Part shown: positions 38,001-45,807 of the stretch, piece after piece
Layout: each line of letters begins with the position of its first letter
How positions within the stretch are numbered: the first letter of the stretch is position 1
Source: a candidate division CSSED10-310 bacterium
GTDB lineage: Bacteria > CSSED10-310
Length of the DNA: 64,000 nucleotides
Direction: 5' to 3'
Assembly: GCA_016931515.1 (NCBI GenBank)
Contig: JAFGEQ010000002.1
Location: forward strand, 114,069 to 178,068
The notes under the pieces: generated by a model
What the model was told of the DNA's origin: nothing
What the model saw: only the letters and a program-made list of their open reading frames with translations
The model's database searches: none
Position numbers and translations under genes: made by a program

Positions 38001-41000
38001 CGCGATAGTCTCCAGCGGATTGATCATGCCGTCACCGTTGCCGGCACTGTCATCGATCTCGTGCGAGTGATGAAGCAGGATCGGAACGTTGCACGGCGCT
38101 GCGTAAGATATTTCCACATTGTCGATATTCCAGCCTCCCACCGAACCGGTGCTGGCAGGACCCATCGTCCAACGGATATAGACGGCCGGCTGGCCGTCGG
38201 CATATTCAGAAATATCGTATTCATAGCGGGTCCAAGCGTAATCGTAAAGATTGGAATTGGGGTTCGTGTAGATCGTATGCCAGGTGTTGCCGTCGTTGGA
38301 TACGAGAATATAGGCTTCATCGTAGCCGTGTTCATCCACATCCAGCCACTGGTAAAAGCTGAATCGCACACCGAACGCGGCGGAGCAATCCAGGGCCGGT
38401 GTTGTCAGGTGGTAGGGCGTTGAACCGCCGGCGTAAGCGCCGTTGAGGTTCGTGCCGTAGACGTTCGGGCCGTCAAAACCGGAGGTCGGATCGGCTCCCG
38501 GGCCGGACGGCTGCCCCGTCGGCTGCCCGAACTGCCAGTCTCCCCCGCTGATCGTCCAGTTGGGGTTCGTGTCCATGTTTTCCTGGAGCACATAGATGCG
38601 CACCATTGTTGTAAACGCGTAGTTCAAGCCGCCGTTGTCATCCTCGGTCGTATTGCCGGCGCCATCGGCGGAGCGGACAAAAAGCACGTAATCCATGCAC
38701 TGCTGGAGTCCGGTGATTGTCACCGAATGAGACGTCCGCAATCCCTCGACGGACGTTTCGGTATCCGGAGTCGACAAACCGTAGATAACGGTGCCCGTGC
38801 AGGGCTCGTCGGTCGTCCAGGTAATAGTCGCCGATGTATCATCGTGGAACGCGATGGTGACATTACTGATAACCGGGTATGTATCGTCCACAACCGCCGT
38901 ATCGGTAACCGGGATGTTGACTCCGCCGAAACCTGTCGAAGCATCGATATAGGTTCCAGTGATCACATCATCCGGTGAAGCGTCTATATAGCCGTTTCCG
39001 GGAGCCGCCGCGCTGTCCCGGATATCGATCGATTCCTGGAAAACACCGGTATTCGGACCGGTTTCCGTCAGCAGGAGTGTTTCGGAATCACCGTTGTCGA
39101 CGGTCAATACGATGGAAATTGAATCCGCCGTATACGGATCGATGTTCAGATCAACATCCTGGACCGTGCAGACCACGGTGCCGTCCGAAGCATACGCAGG
39201 CTGATCGAAATTGAACTGCCCGCGGGTCGTAACCCGTCCAAACAGTGGGGTTTGCGGGCATCCCAACAGATTGACCTCATAGCATGTCCAGCGGTTGGCT
39301 TTGTAGTTCATGCACCAGATATTATCTTCCTTCGAATCGGCATTCATGCGTCCCAATTCCCGGATATCCTCCGTGAAAAAGGCATCGTGGAACTGGCGAT
39401 GGAAGTATTGACCCGGGCCGTCGGTGCAGCCTATTTCGCCCCAACCATAGCGACCATTCATGAAAACTGCGAACGCGCCGCCTGCATTCCAGGAGAAGTT
39501 TTCGGCGATGCAGTCAGTGGTATCGAAAGCTCCGGCGTAACAACCCTGGGAGTAAACCAGGAATGGCCGGCTGTTGGTAAGGCTTTGAACATTCGAGATA
39601 CTGAGCAGCATGACCGTTGTTTCATTGGCATGACCGAGGTGATTGATCCAGTGGACATTATTGGAGTTCATTTTGGGTACCAGCTGGCTGCTGCTCCAGG
39701 ATGTTTCCCGTTCATAGAGGTGATCGATGGCCCAACCGGAGGGATAACCCGGGGTGCTGTATCCCCAAAGATCCGATCCGTACCAGAGTTCATCCATATA
39801 GTCTCCACCATAAGTCTGAGGCCACAGATATTCACCCAGCAGCAATGCATTGTCCGCCCAGTCGGCCTGATAATCATCCGTTTCGTAAGCAATTATTTTG
39901 GCAACGAAATTCCGGAGCTGCGTCGCCGAATCCACTGAGCCTCGCCCGATGAACAATTCCGCGAGGACATCGGGTTCCGTACCGCCGGGGCCGTCGTCAA
40001 CTTCTCCGTAACGACTGTTGCCGTTGCTGTTCCAGTTGCCATCCAGGCATCCGAAATACATATCGGTTGGAACGGTATTGTCTTCATGACCCTCAGCAGT
40101 CGCGTAGCAGCCACGGGTCGGCACGATCGCCTGATCACCCCCGAGCAGGATGTATTCGGTATTCCAGTTTTCATATGCATCCATGCAGAAATTGCGGATT
40201 TTATCCTGGTTGTCGACACCGGTGTATTCTGCATAGATATCCTCGATCGGTTTAATGGTTCCACTGATACCACGGGTTGACTTGAAGGCAAGCAGATCCT
40301 GGAAATTATTCGGTCCCGGGGTGTTGATCAGGGTGTTGTTTGAAATGATGACATATTGATAGACATCGCGACTCAGAAGTGATTGAGTCTGCACCGGTTC
40401 GGCCTTATAGCACGAAGCTAATTCCGGATTCTCGACTTTTCCTGTGATCCAGTCCAAATCCGATACAAGACCCCGGCATCGGACCCGGTCGGAACGTGTG
40501 TCGGCGACAGCGGTGTCTATGATGATATGAGCATTCCGGGCAGCCCGGAGAGTGCCTTGTGAAGGCACATAGCGAACCGGAAACACATTGAAGGTAACCA
40601 GCTGGTAACCTTTACTCCAGAAAATCCGGGGTTCCGAACAATCAACAGAAGGAAATGGAGAATCACTCCGGTAGATAACCGGATCGGGAGCCGTTATCTG
40701 CAGCGCCTGCGGCTCGCTCAACGGATAGCAATGTTGCCCTGGAGCCAATGTAACGGTACCTGGTAGATCGTACCAACCGTCAAAGATGACGGCAACATTC
40801 TGAAGAATCTCATTTTGAGGAAGCAGGAGTGTAACCGGTCGGAACGGAACCTGTGGTTCTCCGGGATTCGCCATCAGTGGAGAATCAGGCATATTAATTT
40901 TTGTGTAAGTGACCGGGGGAGAATTCCCCTGTTGCCCGATATGCCATTCCGTCAGTGTGGGAGTGTTAAAGCTGACAGAATGTTCGATACGGGCTGCACC

Positions 41001-41054
41001 AAGAGGTGAACAGACCACAATCGGAATGATCATGAAGAATAACCAGCGATTCAT
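35034..41054 (-). CDS. Giant gingipain-like (C25) protease with dockerin and cohesin-like domains
   Basis: The start is placed at MNRWLFF, which has a GGAGGAGG site; a longer frame to 41138 lacks one. The 2006-residue protein has a signal peptide, a C25 propeptide and catalytic domain with His475 (INHLGHANET) and Cys505 (VYSQGCYAGAF). Three jelly-roll copies begin near 821, 1233 and 1638, with CARDB-like Ig units (DDSAGNGDGMINPLET) between them. Paired dockerin repeats at about 1798-1860 (GEITAGDAQMAF, EITAGDAQQIF) are followed by a cohesin-like end at about 1885-1990 (IDAFWIELSLD, RIRIGAYND). A protein with both dockerin and cohesin could act as scaffold as well as enzyme. The C-terminus does not resemble a type IX sorting domain. 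Confidence 0.88.
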   Translation of the reverse strand: MNRWLFFMIIPIVVCSPLGAARIEHSVSFNTPTLTEWHIGQQGNSPPVTYTKINMPDSPLMANPGEPQVPFRPVTLLLPQNEILQNVAVIFDGWYDLPGTVTLAPGQHCYPLSEPQALQITAPDPVIYRSDSPFPSVDCSEPRIFWSKGYQLVTFNVFPVRYVPSQGTLRAARNAHIIIDTAVADTRSDRVRCRGLVSDLDWITGKVENPELASCYKAEPVQTQSLLSRDVYQYVIISNNTLINTPGPNNFQDLLAFKSTRGISGTIKPIEDIYAEYTGVDNQDKIRNFCMDAYENWNTEYILLGGDQAIVPTRGCYATAEGHEDNTVPTDMYFGCLDGNWNSNGNSRYGEVDDGPGGTEPDVLAELFIGRGSVDSATQLRNFVAKIIAYETDDYQADWADNALLLGEYLWPQTYGGDYMDELWYGSDLWGYSTPGYPSGWAIDHLYERETSWSSSQLVPKMNSNNVHWINHLGHANETTVMLLSISNVQSLTNSRPFLVYSQGCYAGAFDTTDCIAENFSWNAGGAFAVFMNGRYGWGEIGCTDGPGQYFHRQFHDAFFTEDIRELGRMNADSKEDNIWCMNYKANRWTCYEVNLLGCPQTPLFGRVTTRGQFNFDQPAYASDGTVVCTVQDVDLNIDPYTADSISIVLTVDNGDSETLLLTETGPNTGVFQESIDIRDSAAAPGNGYIDASPDDVITGTYIDASTGFGGVNIPVTDTAVVDDTYPVISNVTIAFHDDTSATITWTTDEPCTGTVIYGLSTPDTETSVEGLRTSHSVTITGLQQCMDYVLFVRSADGAGNTTEDDNGGLNYAFTTMVRIYVLQENMDTNPNWTISGGDWQFGQPTGQPSGPGADPTSGFDGPNVYGTNLNGAYAGGSTPYHLTTPALDCSAAFGVRFSFYQWLDVDEHGYDEAYILVSNDGNTWHTIYTNPNSNLYDYAWTRYEYDISEYADGQPAVYIRWTMGPASTGSVGGWNIDNVEISYAAPCNVPILLHHSHEIDDSAGNGDGMINPLETIAMLVTLRNVGLDAMGVSAVLSTDYTGVTVTVPSANFPNILQGGNGTSLTDYQFSVNDTAIDGDTVPFVVEWTAGGTTAQTMFMEEIVAANACFDSCGIIDWNTRGDGDGIFDPGETVQMTVSLINQGRLAAQDITGTLTCNHPEYITIDQGWAGFPDMNPGQTVSSIDPHFTVSSLQSTPDHMIVTFYLEIEAYAHHKILPFDVEITTSTFVRRQLWDMDDNPGWTTEGQWAWGIPQGAGGDPSSGFSGANVYGYNLAGAYANDMSETSLTSTPINCANLSDVEVRFMRWLGVESSSYDHASFRVSNNGSTWTTIWDHTGSSFTDPSWQAMSYDISGIADGQAAVYLRWVMGTTDGSVVYCGWNLDDIELWASSDNPQVVLTHADHAIDDSAGNNDGMINPMETILLDVTVENVGIAGTGITGYLSTTNPHVTVTQDSALFPDIPAGGQGQTLTPFAFDVSAAATNGETISFTVTYFSSAGNGSFTFTETVAGPDLSIGTITITDGGDHDGILDPGETATLAIELLNGGSMGITGVTGTINSDSPAYLFINDDEADFNDIVGGGSGGSITPHFSIQAAGFTPDPTVVTVTLDIQSNEAEAELTFEIEITGSNFIQRYYWNMDTNPGWTTESQWAWGVPQGASGDPSSGYTGTSVYGYNLSGSYTNSMPETNLTTTAIDCSSLENVEVRFMRWLGVESSTWDHASFRVSNNGTSWTTIWDHSGSSFTDTSWQTMVYDISAVADNQPTVYLRWVMGTTDSSVVYCGWNVDDVEVWADSFGNPCVHHGDCNFDGEITAGDAQMAFMCALGVITPTEEEACAADCNANGEITAGDAQQIFMTALGMTSCADPMDRVKDAPPRLSHLPIVNHEIPVSLDYVEADQNTIEIAITLDTDHREIDAFWIELSLDSRFTLVECFTGDLNPQWVQFGCNDPAPDRIRIGAYNDGTYDPVIPEGVGGTLATLVITGPVETAIRDQLVPVRILRVADDIKP

Positions 41055-41372
41055 TATATTACCTCCTCCGAGAAAAGATTGAGCGGCATTTAGGCATACC
41101 ACTCCCTGAAACAATACCAGCATTCGCCATTGAAGCAAGGACTGTACCCGACCGTCAGAAATCGATGCTGAGCAAAAATCTGGTAGAATCTTGACAGACC
41201 ATGGAGTCAGCTTTTACGGCTTGGCGGATGATGATTGCATGCTCCTGTGGAGCCGGTTTTAAAAAACGAACCTGGATATGAAGAGGAATTAAATGTACGA
41301 AGATTTATCTGGAGATCGCATGTGAGGTCTGCAAAAAGCAATATAAAGTCAGATTCTGCCGATCGAGACTGA
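41055..41372. other. Intergenic region upstream of the large protease gene
   Basis: This 318-base stretch separates two leftward genes. It contains the GGAGGAGG ribosome binding site of the large protease gene at its left end. I see no gene, clear hairpin or convincing sigma-70 promoter on the minus strand. Confidence 0.5.
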
Positions 41373-42416
41373 TTAATCTGCTTTGTGTTTGCCGTCCCAT
41401 CCAATGACCCGCCAGACAGGCTGCCATTTAGTATGTCTGTCCGATTCCCGGTAACAACTGACATCCGCCGGAGTATTTAAGTTGGCATACCACGCTGTGT
41501 CCAATGCAACCACGAACTGAGTCCTGTGGAGTGGAAACAAAGCCAATACTTTGCGCGTTCCTTCCGTCAGCAGGTGTTCCGCTGTAGCGCTGACAATGCG
41601 ATCGTAAGCGCCGTATAGTGTTTCCGGTCTGTCCGGGGTCAACATCGGCACCGCGATCTCATTATCTTCCAGGCAGGAAAGCAATTTACGCATCAATGGA
41701 AGATCAACATCCGGTATATCGCACGCAATGACAAAGTTCACTCGACAATTCGAAGCGGAAAGAGCTGCAGCGATCCCGGCAAGCGGGCCACTGTCGGGAA
41801 TGGTATCATGAACGCATCGCACACCGGGAACCGGTGGTGATTGACCTTCTGCAGAAGAAAAAAAAACTTCGTCGAAATACGGGACAAGGTTGCTATAAAG
41901 GCGTTGGGCGGCTGGAACACCATCAATCGGAAGCAGAGATTTATATATTCCCATGCGGCTGCTTTTTCCACCGATCAGGATCACTGCAGCTGCGGGTTCC
42001 GGACGTGCACCAGTCAGCCAGACCATGTGCCTGACGACCGGCTTGTCAACATTCAGCCTTTCAGCAATTGCTTTAACTTGTGAGTCATTAATACGCATAC
42101 CGCTGATAACATCAGCTTTCGATCGAGCCATTACCGCTGATGGCTTTGCAGGGGCGTCGTCAAGATAGAGGCACACATCCGGTGTTATCTCACGCAATAT
42201 TGAATTGCTCTCGATGATAAGAATCTGTTCCTTATCACCCTTCTCGACGATGTATTGAAACGTTGTTCCGATCGGATAGTACTCAGGTCCATCCATTTTC
42301 TGTTGACTGCTGCCGATTTTAACATAGCGGGATCCTGGTAAAAGAGCCATCAATTCGAAAGCCAACGAGGTTTTACCTACCCGGGATCGGGCTCCAGCAA
42401 TAACAATAGTTTTCAT
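41373..42416 (-). CDS. MobB-MobA fusion, molybdenum cofactor guanylyltransferase
   Basis: The 347-residue protein joins a P-loop domain (IVIAGARSRVGKTSL, about 1-145), resembling MobB, to a MobA-type nucleotidyltransferase (about 148-310). The latter has ILIGGKSSRMGIYKSLL, CDIPDVD and a Rossmann-like fold, the layout for adding GMP to molybdopterin to make the bis-MGD cofactor. Fusions of the two activities occur in other bacteria. No clear Shine-Dalgarno sequence was found, only GGAA near the start. There are no molybdenum enzymes or other Mo-cofactor genes in this window. A related NTP-transferase acting on sugars is the main alternative. Confidence 0.75.
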   Translation of the reverse strand: MKTIVIAGARSRVGKTSLAFELMALLPGSRYVKIGSSQQKMDGPEYYPIGTTFQYIVEKGDKEQILIIESNSILREITPDVCLYLDDAPAKPSAVMARSKADVISGMRINDSQVKAIAERLNVDKPVVRHMVWLTGARPEPAAAVILIGGKSSRMGIYKSLLPIDGVPAAQRLYSNLVPYFDEVFFSSAEGQSPPVPGVRCVHDTIPDSGPLAGIAAALSASNCRVNFVIACDIPDVDLPLMRKLLSCLEDNEIAVPMLTPDRPETLYGAYDRIVSATAEHLLTEGTRKVLALFPLHRTQFVVALDTAWYANLNTPADVSCYRESDRHTKWQPVWRVIGWDGKHKAD

Positions 42417-42704
42417 TCAGCAATTCCATTACTGCGTTTTAAGTGACTGAAGCGGACAATTGATCCGCTAACCACGTATGATGCCGGGCTTAACTGTCCA
42501 ATGCAAGCCCTTATTCCACCGTCAAGCGCTAGATAAAGCACTGTTGATTTTTCTCTCACCTTGACTCAGGTCTATAACAAGCAGTCTTCTGATCATCATT
42601 TTTCCAGATGTTGAATCCATCACGCGTACCCTTGCCGCATACGGAATATCCTGCAATAATTATCCACAGCTGAACTCAGTGTCTAATTCGGGAGTCTCCG
42701 GCAG

Positions 42705-43697
42705 TTGAATATGATGCACACGAACAAAACAACCCTGTATTCATCCATAAGATTCTTGTCTGCGATCTCATCACTCTCTGGAACAATTGTAAGTATCCTG
42801 TTTTTTGCAATCATCACATCGAGATCGATAACATTCGCTGAATATACAGCATTTTCGGGTAATTTTTCACCATCGGGCAGTGACTCAATGAATAGCGATC
42901 CGGTTCATTCCATCATACACTCCAAAGACGGATCCGTCATGGTCTACATTCCACCGGGACCATTTATTATGGGAAACAACAAAGGCTGGCCCGAGGAGCG
43001 TCCGGAGCATATTGTCGACCTGCCGGGATATTACATAGACCGTTTCGAAGTGACGATCGAGATGTTTCGTCGTTTTGCCGAATCACCGGATTTCACAAAT
43101 CCCGACCTCTGGCGGGAAGGTGACATACGCCGGATGATGTTTGTGGGCGAATACACGCGAAAGGACTGGTCCCTGTATGACGGATTGAGTGGAGATACGG
43201 CCATGTTTGATGTCCGGTTCCCCGAGGCCGAGGCGTACTGCCGCTGGGCCGGCAAGCTCCTGCCGACGCCGCAGCAGTGGGAAAAGGCCGCCAGAGGCAC
43301 CGACGGGCGGTTGTATCCCTGGGGGCAGGAGTGGTTAGCCGGAAAATGCAATTGCCTGGAACCGGAGGCGTTTTACGGGGGAGTGAATATGTTTTCAACC
43401 TTCCCTGTCTCAGTATATGACTTCCCGGAAGGGGACAGTCCTTACGGCATAAGACAAATGGCAGGTAATGTCTGGGAATGGTGTGCCACTGGAATGCTTC
43501 CCTATCCTGGAAACGATAAACCTTACAAGTTTTACTCCACATTCTGGGGTGTATTCCAACCTGAAATCCGCGGTGGCTGCTGGGTGCTGGACCCCCGATT
43601 CTGCACAGCGACGTTCCGTTCATTTGCTGACCCTGGAACCCGTGAAAAAACCTATGGATTCAGATGCGCATGTGAAATGGATGAGCTCGATTACTGA
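42705..43697 (+). CDS. Formylglycine-generating enzyme-fold protein, probably exported
   Basis: The 330-residue protein begins with a hydrophobic N-terminus (about 15-45), a possible signal or anchor, then has the FGE/SUMF1 fold. Signatures are MVYIPPGPFIMG, YYIDRFEVT, FPEAEAYCRWAGKLLPTPQQWEKAARG, GIRQMAGNVWEWC and IRGGCWVLDPRFC. Authentic formylglycine enzymes carry a catalytic cysteine pair five residues apart. Here the cysteines sit at GGC and eight residues later, so the sulfatase-modifying reaction is not assured. The start is probably TTG at 42705, with GGAG ten bases before. It precedes an SGNH hydrolase gene by 53 bases. Confidence 0.75.
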   Translation: MNMMHTNKTTLYSSIRFLSAISSLSGTIVSILFFAIITSRSITFAEYTAFSGNFSPSGSDSMNSDPVHSIIHSKDGSVMVYIPPGPFIMGNNKGWPEERPEHIVDLPGYYIDRFEVTIEMFRRFAESPDFTNPDLWREGDIRRMMFVGEYTRKDWSLYDGLSGDTAMFDVRFPEAEAYCRWAGKLLPTPQQWEKAARGTDGRLYPWGQEWLAGKCNCLEPEAFYGGVNMFSTFPVSVYDFPEGDSPYGIRQMAGNVWEWCATGMLPYPGNDKPYKFYSTFWGVFQPEIRGGCWVLDPRFCTATFRSFADPGTREKTYGFRCACEMDELDY

Positions 43698-43750
43698 CAG
43701 GGTTGCCGAACCAGATCAATTGAAATTTCCCGCCTCTTTCAGGGTGACGA

Positions 43751-44836
43751 ATGAGTAACTTGCATTGCAGCAAATCGGACCATTATACGGCTAATAATAA
43801 TACCGGAATATTCTCCATGAGTATCACAAAAAAATGCATGTTCTCAATTATTTCAATCGGATTATTGCTCATTACGGGTGAATCGATTCTCTATTTTTTC
43901 GGTTTTAGTTTTCAACCGTTGACTCATCCGGGCGAATTTGGAGATCATTTCGAAGCCACTAATACCGATGATTATGTTCAGGATCCGACGCGATTCTGGA
44001 TCCCGAAACCCGATTCGATCATGCATGCCGATTGGGTCGGAGACCAGGGTGCAGTCATTAATGAACTCGGCTTTCGGGGACCGCTTCCGGATGTGGAAAA
44101 ACCATCTGGAGTTATCCGTGTGTTGTGTTTGGGGGACAGCGGAACTTTTGGATGGGCCATGAATGATGATGAAACGTATCCCGTTCACCTGGAGATGTTA
44201 TTAAATGAATGGGCGGAGACTCATTCGTCGGGGATCCGTTTTGAGGTCATCAACGCCGGAATAAACGGATACTCCACATTTCAGGCGATCGAACAATATA
44301 AAGTCCTTGAACACCGTCTGCAGCCGGACATAGTGACTCTGGCTGCCGGGCGCAACGACCTATCACCCGTTCCTATGACGGACGCATCGCGTCCCGTCAT
44401 TAAACCTTGGCAAATTGCTGTGACGAAGATCATTGCGCGAACGAGAACCGGCCAGTTGATCATGTGGTTCAGCCAGCATAAGGCGGCTGCCGTTTCGGTG
44501 CACGCATTGGATCCACAGAAACATCAGACGATCCGGGTCAGCGATTCGGAATACCCGGTGTTATGGTCCCATCTGGCCAGTGACTGCAAGGCACACAACC
44601 GACAACTGGTATATATCCATCGGGCCGGACGATTACCGGTCATCCGGTCTCTTAAAAATCAATTTGATATCACCGTTGTCGATTTCGAGCGTCTGCGATC
44701 GATCGGACAAGTCTTCGAATTCACGGAGGGTGGTCATCCGGATACCCCGGTTTACCGGTTAATCGCAGAGGAAATTTTTATACAAATGAAAACCAGCGGA
44801 ATGCTGAGACGTTGGAGTGCTACAAATGAACTATAG
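43751..44836 (+). CDS. SGNH/GDSL-type hydrolase, membrane-anchored
   Basis: The 361-residue protein has an N-terminal membrane helix (about 30-50) and an SGNH hydrolase domain: block I LGDSGTFGW (Ser130), block II NAGINGYST, block III AAGRNDLS and a C-terminal HPD motif (GGHPDTPVY). These residues form a serine esterase with an oxyanion hole. Members deacetylate or deacylate polysaccharides and lipids. The start is supported by AGGGTGA; an ATG at 43820 would shorten the leader. It may modify an extracellular glycan, but no substrate is indicated by neighbours. Confidence 0.8.
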   Translation: MSNLHCSKSDHYTANNNTGIFSMSITKKCMFSIISIGLLLITGESILYFFGFSFQPLTHPGEFGDHFEATNTDDYVQDPTRFWIPKPDSIMHADWVGDQGAVINELGFRGPLPDVEKPSGVIRVLCLGDSGTFGWAMNDDETYPVHLEMLLNEWAETHSSGIRFEVINAGINGYSTFQAIEQYKVLEHRLQPDIVTLAAGRNDLSPVPMTDASRPVIKPWQIAVTKIIARTRTGQLIMWFSQHKAAAVSVHALDPQKHQTIRVSDSEYPVLWSHLASDCKAHNRQLVYIHRAGRLPVIRSLKNQFDITVVDFERLRSIGQVFEFTEGGHPDTPVYRLIAEEIFIQMKTSGMLRRWSATNEL

Positions 44837-44930
44837 CACCGTCGTTGCATTCGATTTATAAACAGCGTGGCATTCAGGCTAATCTATCGCAATACATTCA
44901 AAATTCTACCGAGAACATCAATGATTGCTT

Positions 44931-45644
44931 CTACTTATCAAGACCGTACCAGTTGCCTCCGGTGAAATCGCCCATAAAAATGTTCCGATCTTCCTCACCG
45001 GCGATTTGTTTTCCAAGTTTTTCCGCCAATTTTCGGTGTTTCAGGGCCTCATCCCTTCTGCCCGCAAGGGCATTCGCCCGAGCCATTGCTTCTTGCGCGT
45101 AAGCCCGATCGAAATCCTGCATCAGATCATGGTATTGATCTGTCAGGGCCATACACCGGGAGGCGTGACGCAACGCTTCAGCGGCCATCCCAAGATCGGT
45201 GTAAACCCGTGCGATCAGCCACTCGCCCCGCTGATGATTCACGCCGGTTCCTACTTTCAGCCAGTGATAGCACGAGCCGTGAGCGGCATAGATCATACGC
45301 TCGTTTTCGGCATCAGAGCGATCAGGTTTCTGCAACAAACCCCACACCTCATTATTCAACTCGATCGCAAAATACTGGTGCGCATCGTTTTTCTTTTTTG
45401 CCTGTTCATCATTCATCTTTGATATCTCCTTCTCCGGTTGTTCCCGAATTACCTCTGAATCAGGTTCCGATGCCATTTCCTTACTCGTTTCCGGAGTCCT
45501 GGCACCGATTTCCAGTATGGAATCCTTACTCCCCGATTTCTGATCGGCGGTTTGTGAAGAACCTGCCGGATCGTCTGCCTGAACTACGATTGAATTCGGC
45601 AGTACCATCCATAGACAAACAGTAATCGCCCAAATCAGTTTCAT
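44931..45644 (-). CDS. Secreted protein with TPR-like C-terminal region
   Basis: The start is placed at MKLIWA because GGAAGG lies nine bases before it; a longer frame starting at 45713 is unlikely. The 237-residue product has a signal peptide (about 1-25, ending VVQA), a disordered acidic and lysine-rich linker to about 95, and a helical C-terminal part. There AAEALRHASRCMALTDQ and RRDEALKHRKLAEKLGKQI resemble paired TPR helices. It ends with FMGDFTGGNWYGL. I do not assign a function. A family of similar uncharacterised bacterial proteins with this ending may exist, but I cannot verify it here. Confidence 0.68.
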   Translation of the reverse strand: MKLIWAITVCLWMVLPNSIVVQADDPAGSSQTADQKSGSKDSILEIGARTPETSKEMASEPDSEVIREQPEKEISKMNDEQAKKKNDAHQYFAIELNNEVWGLLQKPDRSDAENERMIYAAHGSCYHWLKVGTGVNHQRGEWLIARVYTDLGMAAEALRHASRCMALTDQYHDLMQDFDRAYAQEAMARANALAGRRDEALKHRKLAEKLGKQIAGEEDRNIFMGDFTGGNWYGLDK

Positions 45645-45743
45645 GGCTTTCATCCTTCCCGGGTTTACACATAACTCGTTGATACGAACACTATTTATTC
45701 CACCATGAGTCATGCGAAAAAATCAAATGTTTCAGCTTTATCT

Positions 45744-45783
45744 GGAAAAAAAGAGAACGTCCAGGCAATCAACCCGGACGTTC
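45744..45783 (-). terminator. Intrinsic terminator after the second C25 protease gene
   Basis: An eight-pair stem (GAACGTCC / GGACGTTC) with a 13-base loop is followed on the minus strand by CT and then seven T residues. It sits just past the stop codon at 45808 of the dockerin-bearing protease. Confidence 0.78.
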
Positions 45784-45807
45784 GATACATCTCAATAATC
45801 AGTCTGT

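Noticed and set aside
41207..41464. Small leftward open frame overlapping the MobB-MobA gene 3' end
   Set aside because: No ribosome binding site, no domain and it overlaps the true gene in another frame.
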